Origin: a bacterium 1XD42-54
Lineage (GTDB): Bacteria > Bacillota > Clostridia > Lachnospirales > Lachnospiraceae
Assembly: GCA_003612585.1 (NCBI GenBank)
Contig: RAZH01000001.1
Span: 62,001-126,000, forward strand
Direction of reading: 5' to 3'
DNA: 64,000 nt
The translations under genes and the position numbers were made by a program. Shown piece after piece: positions 7,948 to 19,500 of the stretch (its first letter is position 1; each line of letters opens with the position of its first letter). The notes beneath the pieces were generated by a model, which was given only the letters and a program-made list of their open reading frames with translations, made no database searches and was not told the origin of the DNA.

Positions 7948-8847
7948 TTACAACATCTTCACTTCCGGCTCAAGCTGAACACCAAACTGTTCTTTTACCT
8001 TCGTCTGTACCTCCCGGATCAGGTTCTGAACATCCTTTGCTGTCGCGTTTCCTGTGTTTACTACGAATCCACAATGTTTCTGTGAAATCTGAGCGCCGCC
8101 TACACAGAACCCGCGAAGTCCGGCATCCATAATCAGCTTTCCGGCGAAATATCCCTCCGGCCGCTTAAACGTACTCCCCGCGCTGGGCAGATCTAACGGC
8201 TGTTTCGTCACCCGCTGCACCTTCAGTTCCTCCATCCGTTTCCGGATCATTTCGGGGTCTCCACTTTTAAGCCGCAGCTTTGCAGCAAGTACAATCCATT
8301 CCCGCTCCGGAATCACGCTGTAACGATATCCCAGCTTCAATTCTTCCGCGGAAACTGTTCGGATCTCCCCCTCTTTCGTCAGAACAGTAGCCTCCTGCAA
8401 CACGTCACGCAGCTCACCGCCGTAAGCTCCTGCATTCATCACAACCGCCCCACCGATTGTTCCTGGAATTCCTGAAGCAAACTCAAAACCGGTCAGAGAA
8501 ACCGCCTGCGCTCTTTTGGCAATCACAGAAAGCATCGCACCTGCCTCAGCTGTAATCGTTTCACCGTCTGTCTGAATGGCACTCAGATTTTTATAGATCT
8601 GTACAATCACACCGCGATATCCATCATCCGATACCAGAAGGTTGCTTCCATTTCCCACAATATAAAACGGTACGCCTGCTTCTCGGCAGACGCGGATCAC
8701 CTGCGCCACCTTTTCCACCGTATCGGGCGCCACAAAAACATCTGCCGGCCCTCCGATTCGAAACGTTGTATGCCTGCACATCGGCTCCTCACCCAGAACA
8801 CATTCCGTTCCTGCCACTTCCTGCAATCGCTCCATTAAATCCTGCAT
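7948..8847 (-). CDS. murB: UDP-N-acetylenolpyruvoylglucosamine reductase MurB
   Basis: A 299-residue MurB, the NADPH/FAD enzyme that reduces UDP-GlcNAc-enolpyruvate to UDP-MurNAc in peptidoglycan precursor synthesis. Visible signatures are HTTFRIGGPADVF (about 25-37), the FAD-binding VGNGSNLLVSDDGY (about 63-76), GIPGTIGGAVVMNAGAYGG (about 126-144) and the catalytic C-terminal GSTFKRPEGYFAGKLI (about 225-240). Length and motif order fit type IIa MurB (no tyrosine loop). GGAGAAG precedes the ATG. It is 89 bases downstream of the fusion gene and probably belongs to the same transcript. Confidence 0.96.
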   Translation of the reverse strand: MQDLMERLQEVAGTECVLGEEPMCRHTTFRIGGPADVFVAPDTVEKVAQVIRVCREAGVPFYIVGNGSNLLVSDDGYRGVIVQIYKNLSAIQTDGETITAEAGAMLSVIAKRAQAVSLTGFEFASGIPGTIGGAVVMNAGAYGGELRDVLQEATVLTKEGEIRTVSAEELKLGYRYSVIPEREWIVLAAKLRLKSGDPEMIRKRMEELKVQRVTKQPLDLPSAGSTFKRPEGYFAGKLIMDAGLRGFCVGGAQISQKHCGFVVNTGNATAKDVQNLIREVQTKVKEQFGVQLEPEVKML

Positions 8848-8936
8848 AGATTCTTCTCCATTTCCCGCTTTATTCTTAAATCCTTCCGCTTTGACTACAC
8901 ACCAAACCAGTTTTCTACTTGCTATTCATATTGGTT

Positions 8937-11900
8937 TTATCCTTCTGTCCTATCCTGATTCAGGATTCCGCTCTCCTGAATCCGGACCACTGCCTCTTGC
9001 AGCTTTTCCACCGGCAGTACCAGCGCCATCCGGACATACCCTTCTCCAAGGCTTCCGAATTCTGTTCCCGGCACGCAGATTACGCCCGATTTTTCCATCA
9101 AATCCAGTGCAAACTTCTCTGCGCTCGTATATCCGGCCGGAAGCGGAGCCCACACAAACATCGTGCCTTCGCTGTCTGGTACCTCCCATCCAATCTCGCG
9201 CAATCCGCCGCACAGAGCTTTGCTCCTCTTCTCGTATTCTTCGCACTGCTCCAACACGCGTTCAAACGGTCCCGTAAGCGCTGCAAGTGCCCCGTACTGT
9301 ACCGGAAGAAATGTACCATAATCGAACTGCGTCCGCATGGCCCGGAACTTCCGGATAATTTCTTCGTTTCCAAGCGCAAAAGAAACACGCGCTCCTGTGT
9401 AGTTGAATGTCTTGGACAGAGAATAAAACTCAATCCCCACATCCATTGCTCCTTCATAAGACAGGAAAGAACCTCCCTGTCTGCCAAACACCAGGTCTGC
9501 ATAGGCATTATCGTGAAGCACGACAATATCATATTTCTTTGCAAAAGCAATAAGCTCCTCATAAAATGCATCCGGCGCCACTTTACAACACGGATTTCCG
9601 GGATAACTTACAAGCATGAGCTTCGCTCTGCGCGCAATATCCTCCGGAATCTCATCCAGTCTGGGAAGAAATCCGTCTTCCGCATACAGTGGATACGGCC
9701 ACACGGTCGCATCGCAAAGTCCCGGACCAACGCTGAAAATCTGGTAGCCCGGGTTCGGAACCAGCACAAGATCTCCCGGATTGCAAAATGTCCAGGCGAT
9801 ATGCGCCATTCCTTCCTGCGAGCCATACATCATCATAATTTCTTCTTTTTTAAGGTCCAGTCCAAAACGACGTTGGAAGAAATCCTGCGCTGCCTCCAAA
9901 AGCTCCGGAAGCTCTGTCAGCGCATACTTATAATTCTCCGGATCTTTCGCCGCCGTACTGACCGCATCCACGATATGCTGCGCCGGTGCAAAATCCGGCG
10001 TCCCAATCGAAAGATTGTATATTTGTTTTCCCTGTGCCTGCATCTCATTTTTCTTTTCATTCAAGATTGCAAAAATACCGGTTTGAAACCGCTCTGCCTT
10101 CTCAGAAAATCTCTGCTTCATCTCTTCTGTCCCTTCTTCTTCCATCTCTTCATCTGCTTCAGGCTCTTCCTTTTCCTGCTCAAACCACAGCGGATGACGC
10201 CGCTCCCATATACCGGCCAGCACATAAAGTACTGCGCAGATCACCGTAAGGATCAATCCGAGAGGAAGTCCTGGCGGTGTAAACTTCATTTTGACTGTAT
10301 GCGTTCCTGCTTCAACCTGCAGGCCGGTCAGCGCTTTTCCGATCGGAAAATATTCGGTTTCTTTTCCATCCACCTTAATACTCCAGCCCTCGTCATAAGG
10401 CACAGTCAAAAGCAGCGTGCCGTCCTTTGCTGCATTTATATTTCCGCTTACTTTGTTTCCTTTTACTACCACATCTGTAAGCTGACTCTCTGAAAGCTTA
10501 TCAATCACTTTCTGATACGCTTCGTTCGAACATGTATAAACCTGCGCCTGCACAGAGGTCTGGTTGTCGTTCAAAGTCACTGTAAAGTCCGCCATATTAT
10601 TTTCCGCTGAAGCATTAATCACATATAAATGGTCGGTATAATCATCATAGCTTTTCGTATATTCCGGCGTGTTTAACGTGATTGCCGAAACTCTCGTATC
10701 AATGCAAAGATAAACCTGTTTATTCTCCGGAATTTTAATGCCGTAATTCTGTCCGTCCTCCATATCAATACAGCGGTCCAGCACATAAATCGGCTCCAGT
10801 CCGGTCGCCAGCTCCACAAAGCTGTTCTGCACCAGAAGAGGTTCCGCTGCCTCGATATCCCAGTTTACGATTGCATCCTCCACCATAAAGCCAAGAGAAA
10901 GTGCCTGATCGTTTTTATAAAGCGCCAGATCTCCGTCCTCAGCCACGCGTTCAAACTGATACATCGTACTTGCAACTTTCGACGGGGACGCCACATACCG
11001 GATTCCCAACACGTCGTTGATCAGCTTTGTAACGCCAAGATAACCGTTTTTATTTGTACGCGCCTCAATACCAAGACTGTCACAGAACTCAATAATGGAT
11101 TCATGCATCGTGGAATTAAACATAACCAGTCCATTTCCGCCCGCATACATCGTTACATTCCGCATTCTCTGCCGGTCTACCTCACTGCGGAAAAATCCTT
11201 CTTCTCCCTGCAAATCTATCATGTTCTGATACGATTTCTGATCTGCAATGTAAATACTTCGCGTCACGCCATGGTTGCAGATAATCCCGTATACGGCATT
11301 GGAACAAAGCTCCACCAGCATCACTGCGGAAATCATAGCACAGTAAACAGACTTTTTCAGTCCATACGCAAAACGTCCTATCAGAATCAGCCCGAAATAG
11401 AGCACTAAAATTCCCATGGAAATAAAATAAACATACGGCTCAATCTCATCTCCGCGATGCAGATAACAAAATACCAGGAACCCGACCGGAACTGCCAGGG
11501 AAAGCAGTAGCTTTACTGGATGAAAACTGCGTATATGCCCCAGAGCGTCATACGCCATCACAAGCAGAACCGCCACATACAGAAAAGCAAAGCGGTTGGG
11601 CAGCCCGTTCTGCACGTGGAACCCGTGCCAGATATAATTCAGGATGTTAAACGCAAAACTGAGCACCAAAAGCGCACAAAGCCCATAATGCGCGAGCCTC
11701 TCCCGCAGACGGATTTTTTTATCAAACAGATAAAGAACCGCCAACAATACCGTCAAAATACCGCAGTAAATGTTCAGCCCCACCTGCGTGCTGGAAATGT
11801 TGACCGGCTCCAAAAAAGCCATATGGTTTTCCAGCAGCTCTGCCAGGCTCTCATAAAATTTGATCGTCGTCGGAAATGTGTTTCCCTGCATCGACTCAGA

Positions 11901-12764
11901 GGTACCAAGCCCCCGGAAAGCAGGAATCAGGACCACGGCTGCCATTCCGCCCGCTAAAAGCGCATACCAGGCAAAAGTCAGGCAGCTTTTTCCAACCCGC
12001 TTCCATGTAATCGTTTTCTGGGAAATCCACCGTACCAGAAAATACAGGCAGGAAAAAATACAGAGCATAAAACCGATATAGTAATTGCACCACAGCCCGT
12101 AAAACAGGGACAGTCCGAACAGTCGCCCGCTCTTCCCCTGCGTGATGCGTTCGACTCCCATCATAATAAGTGGCAGCATCGCCACACTGTCCAGCCACAT
12201 CAGATTGAAATAATACCCGATCACAAAATTGCTCAGCCCGAAAGCCATACCAAACACTACCGGGAGAAATTTACGCTCCGGATCTCTTTTATGCAGATAC
12301 CAGGAAAAGCATCCGCTGCACAGCCCGATCTTCAGAAGAATCATCAGATCCATAAAATCACAGACATTTTCCTTCGGAATAAGCGCCATCAGAAAATTCA
12401 GCGGGCTTGCCATATAATATGCATACGTGGACCAGAAGTTGTAACCAAGTCCACCGGAAAACGAATACAGCAGCGATTCCCCGTTCTGAAGCTTCTGATG
12501 CATGTCGGTATAAAACGGCAGGTACTGATGTAACGAATCAATGATCAGTACTGTCTTATCTCCGAATGGCCAAACACCAAGATAAATAAAGCCGATTCCG
12601 GCTGCCAGCACAGACAGCAGAAACGCTGCCAGAAAGAATCTGCGGGACCTCCTTCGCTCCAGACGTTCCTTGTCCTTGCGGTCCTTTAACTGCTCCTGAT
12701 GATTTTGTATATTTTCCAGTTCTCTTGTCTCATATGTTTTATTTTTTTGAATCCATTTTTTCAT
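8937..12764 (-). CDS. YfhO family membrane protein fused to a class I/II aminotransferase
   Basis: One uninterrupted 1275-codon frame. Residues 1-45 are charged and cytoplasmic, then many membrane segments follow (GVWPFGDKTVLIIDSLHQY, SFSGGLGYNFWSTYAYY), as in YfhO-type GT-C glycosyltransferase-like proteins linked to wall or lipoteichoic acid glycosylation. A C-terminal membrane segment (about 835-855) is followed by an acidic linker (EEPEADEEMEEEGTEE). From Met882 a complete 394-residue PLP aminotransferase starts, with GTPDFAP, NPGYQIF, SYPGNPC and the PLP lysine at K1118 (SLSKTFNYTGAR), like LL-diaminopimelate or alanine aminotransferases. An AGAAGG sits 10 bases before the ATG of Met882, so a separate protein from internal initiation is possible. 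The start overlaps the addA stop (ATGA). Confidence 0.85.
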   Translation of the reverse strand: MKKWIQKNKTYETRELENIQNHQEQLKDRKDKERLERRRSRRFFLAAFLLSVLAAGIGFIYLGVWPFGDKTVLIIDSLHQYLPFYTDMHQKLQNGESLLYSFSGGLGYNFWSTYAYYMASPLNFLMALIPKENVCDFMDLMILLKIGLCSGCFSWYLHKRDPERKFLPVVFGMAFGLSNFVIGYYFNLMWLDSVAMLPLIMMGVERITQGKSGRLFGLSLFYGLWCNYYIGFMLCIFSCLYFLVRWISQKTITWKRVGKSCLTFAWYALLAGGMAAVVLIPAFRGLGTSESMQGNTFPTTIKFYESLAELLENHMAFLEPVNISSTQVGLNIYCGILTVLLAVLYLFDKKIRLRERLAHYGLCALLVLSFAFNILNYIWHGFHVQNGLPNRFAFLYVAVLLVMAYDALGHIRSFHPVKLLLSLAVPVGFLVFCYLHRGDEIEPYVYFISMGILVLYFGLILIGRFAYGLKKSVYCAMISAVMLVELCSNAVYGIICNHGVTRSIYIADQKSYQNMIDLQGEEGFFRSEVDRQRMRNVTMYAGGNGLVMFNSTMHESIIEFCDSLGIEARTNKNGYLGVTKLINDVLGIRYVASPSKVASTMYQFERVAEDGDLALYKNDQALSLGFMVEDAIVNWDIEAAEPLLVQNSFVELATGLEPIYVLDRCIDMEDGQNYGIKIPENKQVYLCIDTRVSAITLNTPEYTKSYDDYTDHLYVINASAENNMADFTVTLNDNQTSVQAQVYTCSNEAYQKVIDKLSESQLTDVVVKGNKVSGNINAAKDGTLLLTVPYDEGWSIKVDGKETEYFPIGKALTGLQVEAGTHTVKMKFTPPGLPLGLILTVICAVLYVLAGIWERRHPLWFEQEKEEPEADEEMEEEGTEEMKQRFSEKAERFQTGIFAILNEKKNEMQAQGKQIYNLSIGTPDFAPAQHIVDAVSTAAKDPENYKYALTELPELLEAAQDFFQRRFGLDLKKEEIMMMYGSQEGMAHIAWTFCNPGDLVLVPNPGYQIFSVGPGLCDATVWPYPLYAEDGFLPRLDEIPEDIARRAKLMLVSYPGNPCCKVAPDAFYEELIAFAKKYDIVVLHDNAYADLVFGRQGGSFLSYEGAMDVGIEFYSLSKTFNYTGARVSFALGNEEIIRKFRAMRTQFDYGTFLPVQYGALAALTGPFERVLEQCEEYEKRSKALCGGLREIGWEVPDSEGTMFVWAPLPAGYTSAEKFALDLMEKSGVICVPGTEFGSLGEGYVRMALVLPVEKLQEAVVRIQESGILNQDRTEG

Positions 12765-15700
12765 AATACAATATCCTCTCCCAGATGGAACGAATAAATG
12801 ATCTTATCCTTTACTTTACACCCTGTCAGCCGACCGAGCGCGCGTGCGTAGTAATCGAGCTGCGCGCGGTATTTGTCCACAAGCTCCTGCGGATGATTCA
12901 CCCGGTCTGTTTTATAATCGAGAACAGAAATCTGTCCTTCCTCCAAAAAATATGCGTCAATAATCCCCTGCACCAGTACGATCTCCTGCGGATTCCAGCC
13001 GCTTCTGATCTCGTTCGCCGGCACGCCGAGTACAAACGGACGCTCACGGAAGAGTGTTTCGTTTCTGGCTGCCCGTTCCATACGCACTCCGCTTTGCGTC
13101 TTCAAAAACCGTCTGACGTCATCCAGACAGAGCGCATTACTCTCTTCCTGTGACATTTTACCACACCTTACCAGTTCTTCCAACTGTAATTCCAGTTCCT
13201 CTTTTCTGGAATAATCAAGATTTTCCATAAACGCATGATAAGCCGTACCCCTGGCCGCTCCGGCGAGCGGCTGTTTTTCCTGACGGAATACAGGAATCAG
13301 CGGTACCACAGTTTCCGGCTGGTACAACTCCTCGCTTTCCGCTTCGTCCGGTATGCGAGAAAGCTTTTTCAGCTCAGATACAGACAGTTTTCCGATGATC
13401 TCCCCGTCTCCTTCATGCGGATACACCGCTGCAAAGACCTGTTCCAGATACTCATGCGTTTCCTGATCGTAACAGATGTCAGTATCCAACTGCAACAGCT
13501 GTCCAAGACGTACGGTCTTATCACTTTCTCCCTCAAAAACCTGCTGCATATGCTCCTGCTGTGAAACAAGCTGCATATGATACGGCGGAGCCTGGCAAGA
13601 AGAGCGTACTGTTTCCCCTGGATCAACCTCCGCAGCATCAAACAGCGTCCAGGATGACGGATGACGCAGAAGCGCCGGCCCCAACCAGTCCAGATAGGTG
13701 GATGCGCCAAACAGCCAGGAATAAGAAAGGCTCTCTCCCTGATACAAAGCTGCCGCCTTCCATTTTTCCATTGCAGCCACTGCATCCGGAATCGCTCCGG
13801 TGAGAATCAGTTTTTCCTTTGCCCGTGTCAGCGCCACATAGAGAACCCGGAGCTCCTCACCGAGATTCTCTGATGTTGTTTTATGCTGTATTACTTTTTT
13901 CAGAAGCGTTGCCTGCCGCGTCCGAAGCTCCAAATCCACGTAGTCGCAGGCAATTCCAAATTCCGGATGCATCACGACCCGGCTACGGATATCAGATTCA
14001 TTAAATTTCTTTCCGAGTCCGCAGACAAATACCACCGGAAATTCCAGACCCTTGCTTTTATGAATGCTCATGATGCGCACCGTATCTGACGCCTCCTGGC
14101 CAATGCTTGCCTCACCATAATCCATCTCATATTTTTTCAGGTTATCAATGTAGTGCACAAAATGGTAAAGTCCGCGGTAGCTTGTGGCCTCGTACGCAAT
14201 CGCCTTTTCCACCAGCATATCAAGATTTGCTTTTCTCTGTTCCCCTGCTGGAAGCGCCTGCACATATTCACCGTAGCCCGTAACCTCAAGCAGCTCCCAG
14301 ATCAACCGGTATACTGGCGTATACGCGCATTTTGCGCGCAACCTTTCATATACATCAAAAAACTGTTCCAGTTTTTCTCTCAACATCGCATCCGTCCCGT
14401 TTTTCTGATACGCACGGCAACAGTCATAAAAATACTTCTGATCAGAAAAACACCGAATCATTGCCAGCTCCTCATCTTCGACATTTCCGATCGCACTGCG
14501 CAGAACTGCCGCAAACGGAATATCCTGTACCGGATTATCCAGAATCTGAAGATAAGAAAGCACAATCCGTATTTCTACTGCCGAAAAATAGCCCGTTCTG
14601 GAACCGGTAAAGCACGGAATTCCCATCTCCCCCAGTACCTCTCCAAACGCATCCGACCAACCGGTCACTGTGCGCAGCAAAATTACAATATCGCTGTATC
14701 TGGCAGGGCGATAGCAGGCTGTTTCCTTATCCCAGACATGCTCCCGTCCAACGATCTCACAAATCCGTCTGCCAACCAGCCCTGCTTCCTCCCGCTGCTT
14801 TTCCGCACCTTCTGTTTCCAACAGCAGAAACTCTGTATCTAAAAATGACTGCTCCTGGTCTGGATTTGGCTGTAAGCTCTGCTCTATATCCTCCGTCCTT
14901 CGTTCACTTTCCAGACACCCTTCCGATTCCTCTGGTCTTGGTTCAAAGACTGCGCCCGGATATAACGCCGCATCTTCATCATACACGATTCCGCCCAGTT
15001 TTTCTGTCATAATCTGGCGGAAAATATAGTTAATGCCATCTAGCACCTCCGCACGACTTCGAAAATTCCGGTGCAGATCAATGCGGCACGATGACGCTTT
15101 TTCTTCTTGATACGTTTTATATTTTTCCATAAACAGCTCCGGCCTTGCGAGACGGAACCGGTAAATACTCTGCTTGACATCCCCCACCATAAAAAGATTC
15201 TGTGCGCCTTCCCCCTTTCCGCTGACACTGCCGAGAATCAACTCCTGAACGAGGTTACTGTCCTGATACTCGTCAATCATAATCTCCTCAAAACTCTCCG
15301 CATACTCCCTGGCTGCCGCGGTGGGGATATTCTCTCCGTTCCGGTGTTCCACTAAAACCTGCAACGCCAAATGCTCCAGGTCTCCAAAATCGAGAATATT
15401 TTTTTCCGCTTTTCTCTCTGCCAAAGTATCTATCAGCGCTTCTGTCAGATGCGTCAGAACCCGGATATTCCCACCGCTGCCTGAAAGCTCCTGATACAAT
15501 ACCTCCACAGAATCATAATAATATCGCTGCCGTAACTCTGAAAGCGTGTCCTTCACAGCAGCACGCATCCCCTGCACCAGAAGCTTTTTCTCCTCTGAAA
15601 TACCGGCGTCTTTTTTCGTTCCGAGCCTCGTATAAGGAGCCATATTTCGAAATAGCCCTGCATAAGACTCATAATCGCTTCCTGTACGCAGCTGCTTGAT

Positions 15701-16576
15701 CAACTCCAGATCTGACAGCAGCGCTTTCTGATACGGATAAGGCCCATCCGGTTCCTCTGCAATGCGAAGCGCTTCCTGAACCTGTGCCTCTGCATCTGCC
15801 AGGATTTGCTTTGTATCTTCCACTATATAGGAAAGCCACGCTGACTTGTATTCTTCATCCGGTCTGCCATCGTAAAAACTGCGGCACTGCTGCAGCCAAA
15901 GCCTGGGCCACGGTTGCCCCAATGCAAAATGGTACAGAGAAAGGATTGTCTGTTCAATCACCTGATCACTCTTTCCCGGTGAAAACCGCTCCAAAAACTC
16001 CCGGAACTCCTCTGCATTTATTTCGTCCATTTCTTTGTATATTTCCTTGTCTGCTTCCTCTGTTTCAGCTCTTCTTTCACCTAGTTTTACTACTTCTTCT
16101 CCGTCATCTTCCCTGGCATTGGCTTTCATATATTGCGCATACGCGCATTTCACCACATCTGCCACCGCTTCCTGCTCAAGAAGCAGCACCTCCCCCTCAT
16201 CGGCCACGCGAAAAGACGGATCAATCCCTGCCAGCTGAAAATGGTTGCGCAGTACATGCAGACAAAAACTGTGGATCGTCGTAATCTTCGCATTGTGAAC
16301 CAGCACAAGCTGACGCTGCAGATGCACATGATCCGGCGCTTCATCTGCACGCCGCTCAAGCGCATCCCGTATCCGTTCCCGCATTTCAGCCGCTGCCGCA
16401 TTCGTAAAGGTCACCACAAGAAGCCGGTCGATATCCACCGGCTTTTTCTCATCTGTAATCATTGACAGAATACGCTCCACCAAAACTGCTGTCTTTCCGG
16501 AACCTGCTGCCGCAGATACAAGAATATTTTTCCCCCTTACATCAATTACCTTTTGCTGCTCTTCAGTCCATTTCAC
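12761..16576 (-). CDS. addA: ATP-dependent helicase/nuclease subunit A
   Basis: A 1271-residue AddA from the GTG at 16576. This start is chosen because GGAGGA lies 10 bases upstream, it overlaps the addB stop by 4 bases (GTGA), and the protein then begins VKWTEEQQKVID as AddA proteins do; a longer frame from 16663 would run into addB. Walker A is AAAGSGKT with K28. UvrD-type motifs follow: DEYQDSN, GDVKQSIYRFR and SIHKSKGLEFPVVF. The C-terminal nuclease motif is VLDYKTD. AddAB resects double-strand breaks up to Chi-like sites to load RecA. Its stop overlaps the next gene by 4 bases. Confidence 0.96.
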   Translation of the reverse strand: MKWTEEQQKVIDVRGKNILVSAAAGSGKTAVLVERILSMITDEKKPVDIDRLLVVTFTNAAAAEMRERIRDALERRADEAPDHVHLQRQLVLVHNAKITTIHSFCLHVLRNHFQLAGIDPSFRVADEGEVLLLEQEAVADVVKCAYAQYMKANAREDDGEEVVKLGERRAETEEADKEIYKEMDEINAEEFREFLERFSPGKSDQVIEQTILSLYHFALGQPWPRLWLQQCRSFYDGRPDEEYKSAWLSYIVEDTKQILADAEAQVQEALRIAEEPDGPYPYQKALLSDLELIKQLRTGSDYESYAGLFRNMAPYTRLGTKKDAGISEEKKLLVQGMRAAVKDTLSELRQRYYYDSVEVLYQELSGSGGNIRVLTHLTEALIDTLAERKAEKNILDFGDLEHLALQVLVEHRNGENIPTAAAREYAESFEEIMIDEYQDSNLVQELILGSVSGKGEGAQNLFMVGDVKQSIYRFRLARPELFMEKYKTYQEEKASSCRIDLHRNFRSRAEVLDGINYIFRQIMTEKLGGIVYDEDAALYPGAVFEPRPEESEGCLESERRTEDIEQSLQPNPDQEQSFLDTEFLLLETEGAEKQREEAGLVGRRICEIVGREHVWDKETACYRPARYSDIVILLRTVTGWSDAFGEVLGEMGIPCFTGSRTGYFSAVEIRIVLSYLQILDNPVQDIPFAAVLRSAIGNVEDEELAMIRCFSDQKYFYDCCRAYQKNGTDAMLREKLEQFFDVYERLRAKCAYTPVYRLIWELLEVTGYGEYVQALPAGEQRKANLDMLVEKAIAYEATSYRGLYHFVHYIDNLKKYEMDYGEASIGQEASDTVRIMSIHKSKGLEFPVVFVCGLGKKFNESDIRSRVVMHPEFGIACDYVDLELRTRQATLLKKVIQHKTTSENLGEELRVLYVALTRAKEKLILTGAIPDAVAAMEKWKAAALYQGESLSYSWLFGASTYLDWLGPALLRHPSSWTLFDAAEVDPGETVRSSCQAPPYHMQLVSQQEHMQQVFEGESDKTVRLGQLLQLDTDICYDQETHEYLEQVFAAVYPHEGDGEIIGKLSVSELKKLSRIPDEAESEELYQPETVVPLIPVFRQEKQPLAGAARGTAYHAFMENLDYSRKEELELQLEELVRCGKMSQEESNALCLDDVRRFLKTQSGVRMERAARNETLFRERPFVLGVPANEIRSGWNPQEIVLVQGIIDAYFLEEGQISVLDYKTDRVNHPQELVDKYRAQLDYYARALGRLTGCKVKDKIIYSFHLGEDIVL

Positions 16577-19500
16577 TGTCCAGTATTCCTCCGCGCCTCT
16601 TCCTCCTGTGCAATCCGCGCCCAAGCCTCGTCTTTCGTAAGCATCGCCCTGCGTTTCTGGCACTTCTCTGGAATCCGTTTATCAAAGCCACATACATCTG
16701 CATAATCACAGTAATCACACGCGCTTCCGCTGCGATCCTCAAACGGCTCTGCCGCAACCACACCATTTAAAATCTCTCCAGCCATCTTCTTTATGGTATG
16801 AGAGACAAAACCTGAAAGCTGCTCCAGCTGTTCTTCAGACACAGCGCTGGACGTTGCTTTCAAAGTTCCATCCTTTTTAAGCCCAGCCGGAATCACAAGA
16901 GAATCGCCCTGCATGGTCTGATCCAGAAGCCGCAGAACCGTTTCATCCCCATTTAAAACGCCATCCGGCCGTAATTTTTTCAAAAGCTTTTCCTGCGCTA
17001 CTTCTCTGGAGCTGCCGACTTCTTTTTCGAGAATCGGATCGTCCAGATGATAGTAAAATATTCCTGCCGGTATTACTTTCTTGTCAGGATGAAGCCTACG
17101 CTCCATCTCAAGAGCTGCATTCAGGTAAACCACCAGCTGAAGCTGAAGCCCATAGTAAAGTGATACCGGATCAAATTTCGTGATACCGGATTTGTAATCC
17201 ACTACTTTTACATAAATCGTATCATCTGTCTGCGCCGTATCAATCCGGTCAATCCTGCCCTGCAAATGAAGACTTCCGTTTTTTCCGATCTTCACATGAA
17301 CTGCCTCCAGATCTCCTGCATCAGAAAATGATACCTCGAAACCCTCCGGCCGGAAACTTCCTGCAAGAAGCTGCTGATGCAAGACCCACACGGTTCGCCC
17401 CAGAATCCGCTTGATCCGGTTGATCCGGTACTCCTCCCGCGCATCTGTGTGCAGCACACCTGCCCCGTATTCCTGCGAAATCTCATCCACACACTGGTCC
17501 ATCAATCTTTGCTGATCTTGTAGGGGAATCTGTGTCCATTCCTGTCCCGTATTTTGCAGTCTCCTGGAAAAGAGCTCCATAGCCCGGTGAAAAATAATGC
17601 CGAGATCTGCCGGTTTCACTCCATAAAGTTCCCGCCTGGAAAGACGCAGCCCATACGCCGCAAAATGTGCAAACGCGCACGCTGCAAACTGCTCCAGACG
17701 CGTCACACTGTTTGCCATGACCTCTCCATACAATTCTTTTGAAACCTGATAGGATAGCTGTCCCTGTAATGCCCCTGAAAACGCGGCATACACAAGCTCC
17801 CTTATGCGCGCGCTGCATGAATCCTCCTGCAAATACATCCGATACAATTCCATCCAGGCCGGATTGTAAGCCCCGTCCCTTATTGCAGAGAGGCCTCTTG
17901 TAAAATATAGAATACCATTCTTTTTTGAAGTGATCTGACAAATCTCAGCGCCTGCTTCCTGTTCCTGTACAATTTCTATCTGAGGAAAAAGTCTTTCGAT
18001 CGTTGAAATCAAATACGAAGGACGCATTGCAGTACCGTCACTGCTGCTTTTGCACCAGGAAAGATACAGCCTGTCTTCCGGTTTCGTCAGATTCTGATAT
18101 AAATAAAATCTTTGAATATAACTATTTTCGCGCGCCGAAGGAGCCAACTCAATTCCTGTTTTCTGAAGAAGTTCCCGCTCCATATCAGAGACAATGCCAC
18201 CTCCATCTCCTCGTGCCGGAACCCATCCATCGTTTAACCCCAGAAAAAACAGTATCTTCACATGCGACAGACGCGACCGTTCAATGTCCCCCACCTGTAC
18301 CTGGTCAATACCCGGGGGGATAATTCCGACTTGCGCTTCTGAAAATCCCGCATCCAAAATCTCCAGGAATTCCTGTCCGCTGATCCTCTCATCCCCCATC
18401 AAATCCACCATTTCATCCAGCAACGCAATCAAAATGCCATATATTTGCGCATATTCCCTGGCTTCTTCCCGCTGGCCGGACTGCAAGAGCAGAACCTCTC
18501 TGTCTTTGAGCTGCTGCTGAATCCGACAATCCTCCAAAAGCGTGCACAGAGCCTGCGCATAAAAAAATACCGTCTGATTTTTCTGCCGCATGTGTTCTGA
18601 AAACGGCAAAAAATGCTCCATTGCTTTTTCCCGATATTCGTTGCAAGCCTCCAATTCCTCCGGCGTCATCCCTCTTGGCAGATACGTCCACGGCCTGCTC
18701 CACATCCCATGACCGCGTATTCCTGCCGCAAGCACATAGTTTTCCAGCCTGTCCGTCTCTTCCGGTGACAGTCCTGCCATCTGCGTACGCAGGAAACGAA
18801 ATACCGCCTCACTTGAAAAATCCTTCTCTGCTGCAAGAAGTGCTCCGCGGACAAACTCGAGACATGGATTCAATAGAATATGCCGCGTCTCATCCAAAAA
18901 CGCCGGAACCTCGTAGATCGGAAAAATCTTCTTCACATAATTATCATAGGAACTCATATTTCCTGTAATGACTGCGATGTCCTGATAACGATATCCCTCT
19001 TCTCTCACCAGACGGCAGATTGTCCTTGCCGCAAAATGCACCTCCTGCGCAGGGTTTACAGACACATGCAAAGACAGTTCCAAATCCTTACCTTCCTCGC
19101 AAAACTGACGTTCGGAGGATATCCCGAAATCTTTCCGATACTGCGTCCGTTTTATGCGGAACAAATTTTGTTCCAGATGACAGAGCGCCCCTCCTGTACG
19201 AAACCTCGGCAGATTTTCTTTCCCGAGAATCACCGGCCCCTCTAATATCTGTCCCTTTCCATGCCCTGCGCGTACCGCTGCCTTGCTGACATTCCGGATC
19301 AGCTTTTTGCTAAGCGCAAACAGCTCATGTTCCCGAATCTCTCCATAAAAATCCGCACGCGCATCTATCGTCACCGTAATCCAGATCTGTGGACAGATTG
19401 CCAGAAGCTCTTCCATTACCTTCATCTGTGATGGCGTAAATCCCGTAAATCCGTCAAAAGCCAGCGTACTGTTTTTCAGAAGCTCTGAATTCGGCGCCAT

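Noticed and set aside
8919-10493. Long open frame (524 codons) on the plus strand
   Set aside because: It lies opposite the aminotransferase/YfhO fusion in a shadow frame, has no family features and no ribosome site.
16577-16663. 29-codon N-terminal extension of AddA
   Set aside because: It is encoded within addB, and the GTG at 16576 has the ribosome site and matches the normal AddA N-terminus.
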